NCBI GenBank assembly: GCA_003152695.1 | Contig: PMAT01000066.1 | Coordinates: 24,089 to 88,088, forward strand | Direction: 5' to 3' | DNA: 64,000 bases | From: Acidobacteriaceae bacterium | Lineage (GTDB): Bacteria; Acidobacteriota; Terriglobia; Terriglobales; Acidobacteriaceae | In this document: in pieces, positions 53,666-62,059 of the stretch | Position numbering within the stretch: the first letter of the stretch is position 1 | How the letters are laid out: each line of letters starts with the position of its first letter | Notes under the pieces: generated by a model | Told to the model about the DNA's origin: nothing | Seen by the model: the letters and a program-made list of their open reading frames with translations, nothing else | Databases searched by the model: none | Program-made: the position numbers and the translations under genes

Positions 53666-53721
53666 GGGACGGCCTTTAGGCCGTCCGCGAATGCCTGATA
53701 AAGGTCGGGGCTTTAGCCCCG
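53666..53721. repeat. REP-like two-palindrome element, second copy
   Basis: GGGACGGCCTTTAGGCCGTCC is the first palindrome (53666-53686), and CGGGGCTTTAGCCCCG the second (53706-53721), followed by GAGG. The arrangement matches the element at 2350-2404, where the second palindrome has the same GGGCTTTAGCCC core. Confidence 0.6.
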
Positions 53722-53754
53722 GAGGGATCCTCACCTGACTTAATCAGACCTTCC

Positions 53755-54288
53755 TTAGCCGCCTGTTCCGGCCCGCCCGGTTAAACCTGCTTTCAGCAAT
53801 TCGAAATGATGTTGCGCGTGGCCGGCTGCAATATACGCGAGCGCGCGAACGGTAACCTTATTCCCATTGGCAATGCCAGCGCGCATCTCGGCCTCCGGAG
53901 GCAACGAACCGAACAGGGCGATCGTCGCTTTGCGGATGCTCTCGAATTCGGCGAGCAGGTCATCGAAGGCGCGCGAGTTCGATTGCGCTTCGCGCACGTA
54001 GTCGTCCTGCTCGAAGCCGCGCAACTCGCCGGCATCGCCGCGGGCGAAGCGCAGTGCGCGGTAGGCCTGGACGCGCTCGGCGTCGCACAAGTGCCCGAGC
54101 ACCTGCTTGATGCTCCACTTGCCCGGCGCTGGCGCCGCGGTGGCAATCTCGTCGGACACGCCCGCCAGGAGCTGCCGGTACTCGCCAAGTTGCTTGGCGA
54201 GAAAATCGAGGACCGGGCCCTCGGAAACCTTTGCGATATAGTTCTTGTAGAACTCGGCGTATTCGGTACTGTCAGGACGGGTGAGCAT
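53755..54288 (-). CDS. DinB family protein
   Basis: A 177-residue four-helix bundle protein. PGKWSIKQVLGHLCDAERVQAYRALRFARGD gives the first metal-ligand histidine, and GHAQHHFELLKAG near the end gives two more. DinB/YfiT-like enzymes use such a site for thiol-dependent or hydrolytic transfer reactions; the substrate here is unknown. A GGAG site precedes the ATG. It lies 16 bases after the antitoxin gene, and its first 19 codons are duplicated at 55044-55100. Confidence 0.88.
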   Translation of the reverse strand: MLTRPDSTEYAEFYKNYIAKVSEGPVLDFLAKQLGEYRQLLAGVSDEIATAAPAPGKWSIKQVLGHLCDAERVQAYRALRFARGDAGELRGFEQDDYVREAQSNSRAFDDLLAEFESIRKATIALFGSLPPEAEMRAGIANGNKVTVRALAYIAAGHAQHHFELLKAGLTGRAGTGG

Positions 54289-54304
54289 AGTCGAAGTTCT
54301 CCAA

Positions 54305-54703
54305 TTAGCCAGTCACGAGTCGCATTCGTTTCCTGGTGTGCTGACCGGGTCTAGAAGATCGGGCTGTGGTTCCGGTCAAGCTCTTGGCGCCATTGGGCGC
54401 ACGGTCTGCATCAACAATTTCGACCCTAATGCGCTTCCCCACGGCACGCGCAGCTCTGGCAACCGCCTCCAGACTGACGCCGACGTATGACGGATTGAGT
54501 AGGCGGTCCACTTGCGTGCGGCTGGTCCGCAGTCGTTCAGCCATGTGTTTCTTGGTGACCTGCTTCTGGTTCATGGCTCTTTGTAACTGCCAGGCGATCA
54601 CACGTTTGATCGCGACCGCCTCCGATTGCTCGAGGAGGCCTTCTTCTTCCAGAAAATTGTCAAAACTGGAGCCGCTGTGGTCGATGATTCTTGGGCTGCT
54701 CAT
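54305..54703 (-). CDS. XRE-family antitoxin (HigA-like)
   Basis: A 132-residue DNA-binding protein. SSFDNFLEEEGLLEQSEAVAIKRVIAWQLQRAM precedes a helix-turn-helix (KKHMAERLRTSRTQVDRLLNP) and closes with LEAVARAARAVGKRIRVEIV. This is the antitoxin type paired with Gp49/HigB toxins. The ATG overlaps the toxin stop by 4 bases. The tail after residue 105 is basic and not conserved. It would neutralise the toxin and repress the pair. Confidence 0.85.
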   Translation of the reverse strand: MSSPRIIDHSGSSFDNFLEEEGLLEQSEAVAIKRVIAWQLQRAMNQKQVTKKHMAERLRTSRTQVDRLLNPSYVGVSLEAVARAARAVGKRIRVEIVDADRAPNGAKSLTGTTARSSRPGQHTRKRMRLVTG

Positions 54704-55041
54704 TTCGGCTTTTTCAACCCTTTCTCATGTTTGGCTTTGTTGGCACTGGCAAGACTCAAATCCTCAGTTGGTGTCTTCCGGGTCTTCTTGATGAAGCCGT
54801 GAAGCAGCACCATTCGCTGATTTGTATCGATGTAGAAAATTATCCGAGAGATTCGATTCGCTGTCAGATTTGTACGGACCTCAAACAGACCGCCGCTCAG
54901 CGGCCGTGCAGCCGGCATTCCCACTGGCCAGCCAAATTCAATAGTTTTGATATCTTCTCCGATGCGCTGCTTGTCATTCTCACTAAGCGTCCTAAGCCTG
55001 TCGCGTAGGGGTTCGCCACCCGCCTCCGTGCGATAAAAAAT
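54700..55041 (-). CDS. RelE/HigB (phage Gp49-like) toxin, start missing or shifted
   Basis: The conserved part, 113 residues from IFYRTEAGGEP, has LSENDKQRIGEDIKTIEFGWPVGMP, GLFEVRTNL, RISRIIFYID and VLLHGFIKKTRKTP, the pattern of HigB/Gp49-type mRNA-cleaving toxins. No ATG, GTG or TTG lies close to its expected start: the frame runs back into a duplicated dinB 5' fragment in another frame. A T6 run lies at the joint. Toxin expression may need an ATT start, a distant TTG at 55143, or slippage. Its ORF overlaps the antitoxin gene by 4 bases. Confidence 0.7.
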   Translation of the reverse strand: MFYRTEAGGEPLRDRLRTLSENDKQRIGEDIKTIEFGWPVGMPAARPLSGGLFEVRTNLTANRISRIIFYIDTNQRMVLLHGFIKKTRKTPTEDLSLASANKAKHEKGLKKPK

Positions 55042-55043
55042 CG

Positions 55044-55100
55044 CGCAATGTAGCTCTTGTAGAACTCGGCGTATTCGGTTGGTCCTGGGCGTGTGAGCAT
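55044..55100 (-). pseudogene. Duplicated 5' fragment of dinB
   Basis: ATG at 55100 opens a frame starting MLTRPGPTEYAEFYKSYIA, nearly the same as the first 19 residues of the intact DinB at 54288 (DS in place of GP at 6-7, N in place of S at 16). The match stops at the T6 run, after which the sequence is toxin. It is a truncated duplicate; the frame continues meaninglessly to 54897. Confidence 0.8.
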
Positions 55101-55329
55101 GGGAACAACTTTGACATGTGTGGATTCGGGAAGCAACTCCCAAGGGGACCCACCGAGAACCGCGTGGGTGCCCCGGCACCCGGCAAGTACATGAAGCCGC
55201 TGCGCCGCAATGATAAAGCTGCTAAAGGATCACGGTGAATGATAGCCTGATGTGTACTTGGCGAGACATGATGCTTCTTGAGTCCGATCTTGAAGCCAAA
55301 CGCTGATGGGGTAGAGGGGGTGAAGCCAA

Positions 55330-55776
55330 ATGCCCAAGATTCTTAAGGTTTTTATTGCGTTGATATTTGCGCTGTTGGCTGCAATGGTTGGAGTCGTCGC
55401 GGTGGCAATAGCAAAAGCCATCGTGCCAATATTTCGGTTAACATCTGGGACGAAGTTTGAAGTTTATGTTCAAGATCCTATCCTCTACATTCTTGTCCCT
55501 CTATACGGTGGGTACATGGCGTTCCGAGAGGTTATGAGCAAAAGCATGAACGAGAGGGTTCTAAGGTCAACGGCTTTGGGTGTCGCTGCGGGAATAGTAA
55601 CGACAATTGTCGGAACATTCGCGATTCCCTTCCGAAACTTTGAGGGACCCCTCCGGTGGCTTCTGATATTGGGGCAATTTCCAGTCGTTCCGTTCGTTGT
55701 CGCGTACATGGTTTATCGCATTACCCTGATGATGTACCATGACGGAAGCGGCGGCAAGCGGCATCCGACGGCCTAG
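55330..55776 (+). CDS. Small membrane protein, unknown
   Basis: A 148-residue product with four hydrophobic segments (about 5-30, 47-65, 82-100 and 112-133). The first helix (IALIFALLAAMVGVVAVAIAKAI) may act as a signal anchor. The sequence is less GC-rich than its neighbours, which may point to acquired DNA next to the toxin-antitoxin pair. I recognise no family and no conserved charged residues in the helices. Confidence 0.6.
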   Translation: MPKILKVFIALIFALLAAMVGVVAVAIAKAIVPIFRLTSGTKFEVYVQDPILYILVPLYGGYMAFREVMSKSMNERVLRSTALGVAAGIVTTIVGTFAIPFRNFEGPLRWLLILGQFPVVPFVVAYMVYRITLMMYHDGSGGKRHPTA

Positions 55777-55975
55777 CCCCCGGCGCCCCGATCCCGCTGC
55801 CGAATGAGTTCAACTATCTCCAATAGCGCCTGCACGTTGATCGACGGGGCCTGCCCTCTGGTAGTTCGGGCCTTATCCTCCAAGATCGCCGCAGCGCTAG
55901 CCAGCGAAGACGCGTCAGGAGGCGTTTGGGTGGGCCACCCGCCCTACCGGCCGTAGGATAGGAAGGAGCTTGGCA

Positions 55976-56662
55976 ATGACCGACAAACCGATACCCAAAC
56001 CCGCGAGACATCTTTTTGTCGCTGCAAATGGCAAGAGCAAAGCGGCAGGGGGCAATGTCGTGCTGAACTTCATGGGCGCACCTAAACGTGAGTTGGCGCT
56101 GATCGGAGATGAATATTTTGAGGCAGCGAAGGTTCTCATGGGCAGTCTGGCGCAGAAGGGAAGCTACAGCGATCTTAAGGCGTATCCCATCGTTTTTCTT
56201 TACCGGCACGCATTAGAGCTATATCTCAAAGCATTGTTGGTCACGGGGGACAGTCTCGCTGGACTGCTCGGAGACGGGCGGCTGGAATTCGATTTGCGGA
56301 GAGCGAATCACAAATTAACACCACTCCTCGACAAATTGGAGCAGCTCTTCAGCGCGCTTGGCTGGAGCTGGGAGGACTATGGCATCTCGGGGCTCACGGC
56401 GGAGGGATTTCGCAGCATCATCTCCGAATTCGACGAAGTCGACGATTCATACGCGTTTCGATATCCTCTGAACAAGAATGGTACAGCGTCAGTGGAGGAG
56501 CACTTCGCGTTCTCGCTCCTACAGATGAGCCGGGTCTTGGATCCTGTGCTGGAGATGCTTTCAAATGCTTGGATGACGCTTGGGGAATATCACAGCCAGT
56601 TGTCCGAAGCGGCTTACCTAACGGCCTACGAGAACGATTCGAACTACGACGCCGAGCCGTGA
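55976..56662 (+). CDS. Unknown cytoplasmic protein, possibly HEPN-like
   Basis: A 228-residue soluble, mostly helical protein. The AYPIVFLYRHALELYLKALL helix resembles those of HEPN-type proteins, but a clear RxxxxH catalytic pair is not seen. No membrane segment or signal is present. ATG 55976 follows AAGGAG by 7 bases; TTG two codons earlier is less likely. It is a single gene between the toxin region and ubiD, in an area of mixed, possibly acquired genes. Confidence 0.65.
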   Translation: MTDKPIPKPARHLFVAANGKSKAAGGNVVLNFMGAPKRELALIGDEYFEAAKVLMGSLAQKGSYSDLKAYPIVFLYRHALELYLKALLVTGDSLAGLLGDGRLEFDLRRANHKLTPLLDKLEQLFSALGWSWEDYGISGLTAEGFRSIISEFDEVDDSYAFRYPLNKNGTASVEEHFAFSLLQMSRVLDPVLEMLSNAWMTLGEYHSQLSEAAYLTAYENDSNYDAEP

Positions 56663-56756
56663 AGAAGAGCGGCTCGTCCGTACTAAACGAGGCTTGAAGG
56701 GGCTCGACGCCTGTAGGAAAACGATCGTCCCTCGCTGTAGCTAAATAGCCGCTGCC

Positions 56757-58331
56757 TCACTCCAGCCCCAACTCTTTCCACCGCTTCGTCACTTGAGCCT
56801 TCGTCCTTTCGTCCATCCTGATTTCGTCCGGCCACGGGCGCGTGAAGCCCTCGCTCGGCCACTTGCGCGTGGCGTCAACGCCCATCTTCGAGCCGAAGTC
56901 GGGCAGCCGCGAAGCGTGATCGAGCGAGTCCACCGGGCCGAGCGTGAACTGGATGTCGCGCTCGGGGTCGATGTTGTTCAGCACTTTGAGCGTAACGTCG
57001 GCGAGGTCCTGCACGTCCACGTCTTCATCCACCACCAGAATACATTTCGTGGACATCGCCTGCCCCAGCGACCATATCCCATTCATCACCTTGCGCGCCT
57101 GGCCGGGATACGACTTCTTGATCGAGACAATCATCAGGTTGTGAAAGATGCCTTCGACCGGCAGGTTTATGTCCACCAGCTCGGGAATGCTGACGCGCAT
57201 CAGCGGCAGGAAAATCCGCTCCACCGCTTTGCCCATCCACGCGTCCTCCATCGGTGGCTTGCCGACGATGGTGGTCGAATAGATCGGGTCCTTGCGGTGG
57301 GTGATGCAGGTAACGTGAAACACCGGGTAGAGATCTTGCGGCGTGTAGAAGCCGGTGTGGTCACCGAACGGTCCCTCCATACGCAGCTCGTCCAATAGCA
57401 CGTAGCCCTCGAGCACGATCTCCGAGGTGGCCGGCACTTCCAGGTCGACGGTTTCGCACTTCACCAATTCAACCGGCTTCTGCCGCAGGAATCCGGCAAT
57501 CATGTATTCCTCGACATCGGGAGGCGCGGGCACGATGGAGGAGAACATCATGGCCGGATCGGTGCCGATGGCGACGGCGACCTCCATTTTTCCTGCAACC
57601 TGCTTCCCTTCCGCCACTCGCGAGCCCCCACCTGAGCGCGCCATCATGTCCAAAGCTGCACTAACGGGATGCGCCTCGCCCGCCGCCGCGGCCCGGCGCA
57701 TCTGTTGACGGTAGTTCTCTGCTCCTTGCTTCTGGCGCTGCCAATGCATGCCGGCACTGCGCTCGTCGTACACCTGCAGGCGATAGATGCCGGCGTTGCG
57801 TTTCCCTGTCTTGGGATCTTTGGTGATCACCGAGGGCAACGTGATGAAGCGTCCTCCGTCCTGCGGCCAGCATTGCAGGATGGGAAAATCCAACAGCGAG
57901 AAATTGTCGCGCTTGATGACTTCCTTGCAGGGACCGCTGGAAACTTCTTTGGGGAAAAATCTGCCCATCTCCGCCAGCATGGGCAGCATTTTGATTTTGT
58001 CCAGCAGCCCTTGCGGAGACTTCACGTCCATGAAGTACTTGATCCGGTCGGCGACCTCATCGAGCGAATCCACGTCCAGCGCCAGCCTCATGCGCCGTTC
58101 GGAGCCGAACTGGTTAATCAGCAGCTTGGCCCCGGGATAACCCTTAACGTTTTCGAAAAGCAATGCCGGTCCGCCGGGACCAAGCTTGCCCCGAGGTCCC
58201 CATTTGGAGACCCGGTCCGTGATCTCGGCGATCTCAAGGACGGGATCAGCTTCTGCTTTAACGCGCTTCAACTCTCCCGCTTTGTCCAGCGCGGAGATCC
58301 AATCTCGCAGGTCGTAATAGGCCAAACCCAC
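56757..58331 (-). CDS. UbiD family decarboxylase
   Basis: A 524-residue cytoplasmic enzyme of the prenylated-FMN-dependent UbiD family. It shows YYDLRDWISALDKAGELKRV at the start, then NAGIYRLQVYDERSAGMHWQRQKQG with residues that bind prFMN and metal, and MEGPFGDHTGFYTP. It probably decarboxylates a quinone precursor (menaquinone via futalosine, or ubiquinone) or another aromatic acid. No UbiX partner gene is in the window. The stop is followed by the divergent unknown gene; the start is ATG at 58331. Confidence 0.9.
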   Translation of the reverse strand: MGLAYYDLRDWISALDKAGELKRVKAEADPVLEIAEITDRVSKWGPRGKLGPGGPALLFENVKGYPGAKLLINQFGSERRMRLALDVDSLDEVADRIKYFMDVKSPQGLLDKIKMLPMLAEMGRFFPKEVSSGPCKEVIKRDNFSLLDFPILQCWPQDGGRFITLPSVITKDPKTGKRNAGIYRLQVYDERSAGMHWQRQKQGAENYRQQMRRAAAAGEAHPVSAALDMMARSGGGSRVAEGKQVAGKMEVAVAIGTDPAMMFSSIVPAPPDVEEYMIAGFLRQKPVELVKCETVDLEVPATSEIVLEGYVLLDELRMEGPFGDHTGFYTPQDLYPVFHVTCITHRKDPIYSTTIVGKPPMEDAWMGKAVERIFLPLMRVSIPELVDINLPVEGIFHNLMIVSIKKSYPGQARKVMNGIWSLGQAMSTKCILVVDEDVDVQDLADVTLKVLNNIDPERDIQFTLGPVDSLDHASRLPDFGSKMGVDATRKWPSEGFTRPWPDEIRMDERTKAQVTKRWKELGLE

Positions 58332-58842
58332 CTCGCTTCAGTGGTCGCCGCAGCAAAGCGGCGAGACACTGTTGGTCGTTCAGGATTCGAGTAACTGACG
58401 ATTATAGTGGGCGACCAATCCAAGGCACTGCGCTGCTTGTGCGAGGTCTCTCTGGACGCCGGTTTTAATTGCTGCTGCCGCAAGTAACGGCACTTGTTTT
58501 TCACTAGCACCGAGGTGCCGCACCGATTCCTAAGCTAGCAAATTAATTGCCAACAATTTTCTTATTTCCCCTTGAATCTGTGCGGTCAATTGCATAGTCT
58601 TGAGAGTATTGGGGAGAGCGGCAGCGCAAGCCTTTTGTCGCTCATCGGTGTTCTCAGCAAGTAGTCCGATTTTGCGAAGATAGTTTTTGCTGTGAGAGTT
58701 TTCACCCGCTTCGGCCATCTCTGCAATCCTCATGCTTCCCGTGTGTCCCTCGCCGCAAGCACCAGAGAATACAAGGGACAAGAGGCAACGGGGGAACGCA
58801 ACCGAGAATCCACTCTTCTGACAAAGGAAGGTTACTATACAC
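58332..58842. other. Intergenic region with one doubtful small gene
   Basis: The 511 bases between the divergent ubiD-type and HgdB-like genes are less GC-rich in the middle. TGCCG and CGGCA at about 58482-58498 form a short hairpin followed by CTTGTTTTT on the plus strand, a weak terminator-like feature. Only the frame at 58530-58733 resembles a gene. Confidence 0.35.
58530..58733 (-). CDS. Doubtful small protein, unknown
   Basis: A 67-residue frame (a longer version extends to 58853) with a polar N-terminus and helical, Gln/Lys-rich C-terminal part (LPNTLKTMQLTAQIQGEIRKLL). The GAGG upstream of an internal ATG at 58718 could serve as a ribosome-binding site. Without a match this may be a chance frame. 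Confidence 0.25.
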   Translation of the reverse strand: MRIAEMAEAGENSHSKNYLRKIGLLAENTDERQKACAAALPNTLKTMQLTAQIQGEIRKLLAINLLA

Positions 58843-60669
58843 GTGACTCGCATCGATTTCCCCGTAGATGAATTGACGCTCCCTCACTCCGAAGAGGAGA
58901 TTCAGCGGAAGCTGGCCCAGGAACGCGCACGCCTGGCCAGCATGATGGGGCTCGATAGTGGCCCCGTCCACCACTTTCGTCGCCCCGCCGAGCGGCCCTT
59001 CACCGCGGAAGAGCGCGGCAAGGTGACCATTCTGTTCGGTGGCCTGACCTGGAAACACGAGCGCGTGATCCAGGCGGTGTTTGAAGGCTGCGGATACGGC
59101 TGCGAGATTCTGCCCGTGCCCAACGTCTCGGCGTTTCAACTGGGCAAGGAATACGGCAACAACGGTCAGTGCAATCCCACGTACTTCACGGTTGGCAACC
59201 TGGTGCAGTACCTCCAGGGCCTGCAAGCCCGCGGCATGACAAAGGACGAGATCATCAACAACCATGTCTTCTTTACCGCCGGCTCATGTGGTCCATGCCG
59301 CTTCGGCATGTACGAGTCGGAGTATCGCCTCGCTCTGCAAAACGCCGGCTTCGATGGCTTCCGAGTATTGCTCTTTCAGCAGAATGACGGCGTAAAGGCC
59401 GCCTCCGGCGAATCCGGGCTGAAGTTCACGGTGGACTTCGGCATGGGCATGTTCAATGCCCTTAACCTCGGCGACATCATGAACGAGATGATCTACCGCA
59501 TTCGTCCTTACGAAGTCGAGAAAGGCAAGACGGATGAAGTCTTCCAGTCGTCCATCGACACGCTGTGCACCCTGCTGCGCGAGCGCAAGCCGTTCGAGGA
59601 CCACGAAGACCTGCCGGAGTGGATGGCCAAGAAAGTACGCGCCAACAAGGGCAAGAAGTGGGAGATTTGGGTCAACTCCCTGGCCAAGGTTCGCGAGCAG
59701 CTTTACGGCAACCCGTACAAAGAGGCGCTGGCGGCTGTCCGCGAACAACTCGCCACCATCGAAGTCGATCGCCTGCGTGTCAAGCCGGTGGTCAAGATCA
59801 TTGGCGAGTTCTGGGCCCAGATCACCGAGGGCGACGGCAACTTCCATATGTTCGAGTTTCTGGAGGGTGAAGGCGCGCAGGTGCTGGTCGAGCCTATCGG
59901 GACCTGGGTGATGTACATGATGTATCAGGCCAAGGCGCGCGCCGCCGCCCGCCGGCCGCTCGACGCTCCCTACAAGAAAGTGAAGTGGTACGAGCTGCGC
60001 AAGATGGCGGTGAACGAGTTGAAGTTTCGCCGGAAGCAGTGGTTGTGGGGCGTAGGCGAGCGCGTCTATGCCCGCCAATATCATCGCGTGGTGGAGGGGC
60101 TGGGCAACATCGCGCACCATCTGGTGGACCAGAAGGAAATGGCCGCTATGGCCAATCCGTTCTACAACGAATTCGCCCGCGGCGGCGAAGGCCATCTTGA
60201 AGTCGGCAAGAACGTCTGGTACACCAAGAACCGTCTCTGCCACATGGTGCTGGCGTTGAAACCGTTCGGGTGCATGCCGTCGTCGCAGTCGGATGGCGTG
60301 CAGTCGGCTGTGGCCAACCACTTCAAGGAGATGATCTTCCTGCCCATCGAAACTTCGGGTGAGGGCGAGATCAATGCCCACAGCCGGGTGCAGATGGCCC
60401 TGGGTGAGGCCAAGGTCAAAGCTCGCATGGAGTTCGAGCAGGCGCTGAAGTCCACCGGCAAGCGGCTGGAGGACATCAAGGACTACGTGGCCAAACATCC
60501 GGAGTTGCGCAACTTGTTTTATCCGGTGCCGCACGTTCATGGATACGCCGGCGTGGCTGCGAATTTCGTGCTGCATGTCAACGATCTGATGAACGGCAAG
60601 AAACGCCTGGCGCGCGTGCCGGTGACTCCGCCGCAGAAACTGACGGTGGCCGCCGCGTATGGCGACTAG
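58843..60669 (+). CDS. HgdB-like / DUF2229 acyl-CoA dehydratase activase-related protein
   Basis: A 608-residue cytoplasmic protein that resembles the DUF2229 part of large CoA-dehydratase activase proteins and the HgdB fold. Cysteines C83, C87, C110 (NNGQCNPT), C149 and C152 (AGSCGPC) and one in KPFGCMPSS are placed as expected for an iron-sulfur cluster. It starts at GTG, with AAGGAAGG upstream at the same 11-base spacing as in the next gene. It leads a cluster with a radical SAM protein and an ATP-driven activase. Its substrate is not known. Confidence 0.85.
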   Translation: MTRIDFPVDELTLPHSEEEIQRKLAQERARLASMMGLDSGPVHHFRRPAERPFTAEERGKVTILFGGLTWKHERVIQAVFEGCGYGCEILPVPNVSAFQLGKEYGNNGQCNPTYFTVGNLVQYLQGLQARGMTKDEIINNHVFFTAGSCGPCRFGMYESEYRLALQNAGFDGFRVLLFQQNDGVKAASGESGLKFTVDFGMGMFNALNLGDIMNEMIYRIRPYEVEKGKTDEVFQSSIDTLCTLLRERKPFEDHEDLPEWMAKKVRANKGKKWEIWVNSLAKVREQLYGNPYKEALAAVREQLATIEVDRLRVKPVVKIIGEFWAQITEGDGNFHMFEFLEGEGAQVLVEPIGTWVMYMMYQAKARAAARRPLDAPYKKVKWYELRKMAVNELKFRRKQWLWGVGERVYARQYHRVVEGLGNIAHHLVDQKEMAAMANPFYNEFARGGEGHLEVGKNVWYTKNRLCHMVLALKPFGCMPSSQSDGVQSAVANHFKEMIFLPIETSGEGEINAHSRVQMALGEAKVKARMEFEQALKSTGKRLEDIKDYVAKHPELRNLFYPVPHVHGYAGVAANFVLHVNDLMNGKKRLARVPVTPPQKLTVAAAYGD

Positions 60670-60722
60670 TGATTGATTTTTCAGGTTGAACGATAAATAA
60701 AAGAAGGAAGGTCACTCTCTAC

Positions 60723-62024
60723 ATGCCGGAAGTGCAAGCACCGGAAGGTACGCAAGCTGCCCCGACTTATCGCCTGGATGTGCAGCTACACGACCTGCTC
60801 ATGAAGCCGCCCGAGCAGCCACGGCTGTTGCCACCGCCTTCGAGCGGCAAAGAGCAGAAGCTGCCGACGCCGGTTTTCCCGCAGTTTCCCGAGCTGATGT
60901 CGGCCGCGGACGAGGATTTCTTCCCCAACAACGGCCGTCGCAAATACAAAGTCAAGCACATTTACCGCGCGGCGAAAGGCTGGGCCTTTCCATTCTTCCG
61001 TTCGCGAATCATGCCGGGCGAGTTTCATCCCATCATTGCCTATCTGTTCAACGAGTGGAAATGCAACCTCGACTGCCACTACTGCTGGGCGTTCGACAAT
61101 AGCGTCCGCGGCATGACCGAGGATGTGGCCAGGCGCTCCATCGACTGGCTGCACGACACCGGATGCCGTGTGCTGGCGCTAATGGGCGGCGAGCCGCTCC
61201 TGCGTCCCGACCTCGCCCATAAGATCGTCTATTACGCCGCCAGAAAAGACTTCTGGATCTATCTGCCGACCAACGGACGGCTGATGCGGCCTGAGGTAAT
61301 CGACAAGTTGGCTGACGCCGGTGTCGCCACTTTCAACCTCGCGGTGGATGCCTGGGACGTTAAGCCGGGACTGCCGAAGGCGATGGTTCCCATCCGTTCG
61401 TACTTCGATTATCTGGTCAAAAAGCAGTACAAGTACGGCTACAGCGTCTTCCTCAACATCAACATCTGCCATAACAACATGGACGACGTTCGGCAGCTAA
61501 CGGAACTGGCGCACGACAGCGGCATCGCCACGGACTATCACATCTGTGAGTCACCCATGACCGAGCAGCCGCACTTCAAGCACCTGTACACCAACCCGAC
61601 GTTCATCCGCGAAGAAGACCATCCCATGGTGTGCGAGCTGGTCGACTGGCTGGTGGAAAAGCAGAAGTCCGGTTACCACATGGTGAATTCGGTGGAGCGG
61701 CTCTCGCAGATGAAAGAATTCATTCAAGGCGAACTGGAAGATTGGAACTGCCGCGCCGGACACAATTCGCTGATTATTCGCGTGGACGGCACGCTCGCGC
61801 CCTGCTTCCCCATGTATTCCGCCGGATATGACTGGGGAACTATCGAGAACCACAAGTTCGAAAGCAAGCAGTTGAAAGACATGAAGAAAGAGTGCCAGAA
61901 GAGCTGTTTCTCTACCCTGAACCATATCCTGGCGTTTTGCTATAACGATCAGCGGGTGATTCGCTGGTTGTTCACGCAGGCCAAGCGTGGCTTTCAGGGT
62001 GTTAGCGGGAACTTCGGCGACTAA
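60723..62024 (+). CDS. Radical SAM protein with C-terminal cysteine-rich (SPASM-like) region
   Basis: A 433-residue enzyme. The canonical CxxxCxxC motif is C114, C118, C121 (CNLDCHYC), followed by MGGEPLLRPD. C-terminal cysteines (WNCRAG, APCFPM, KKECQKSC, AFCYND) are placed as in SPASM/twitch auxiliary-cluster domains. Such enzymes use S-adenosylmethionine for radical chemistry on peptides or small molecules. No peptide-substrate gene is next to it. It lies 53 bases after the HgdB-like gene and 35 before the activase gene. Confidence 0.9.
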   Translation: MPEVQAPEGTQAAPTYRLDVQLHDLLMKPPEQPRLLPPPSSGKEQKLPTPVFPQFPELMSAADEDFFPNNGRRKYKVKHIYRAAKGWAFPFFRSRIMPGEFHPIIAYLFNEWKCNLDCHYCWAFDNSVRGMTEDVARRSIDWLHDTGCRVLALMGGEPLLRPDLAHKIVYYAARKDFWIYLPTNGRLMRPEVIDKLADAGVATFNLAVDAWDVKPGLPKAMVPIRSYFDYLVKKQYKYGYSVFLNINICHNNMDDVRQLTELAHDSGIATDYHICESPMTEQPHFKHLYTNPTFIREEDHPMVCELVDWLVEKQKSGYHMVNSVERLSQMKEFIQGELEDWNCRAGHNSLIIRVDGTLAPCFPMYSAGYDWGTIENHKFESKQLKDMKKECQKSCFSTLNHILAFCYNDQRVIRWLFTQAKRGFQGVSGNFGD

Positions 62025-62059
62025 GGTTTTTATCACCGGTTCGGGTTTTCGGAGGGTTA

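Noticed and set aside
59284-60576. A 430-residue minus-strand frame opposite the HgdB-like gene
   Set aside because: Shadow of the gene with conserved cysteines; repeated His/Leu composition is typical of an antisense frame.
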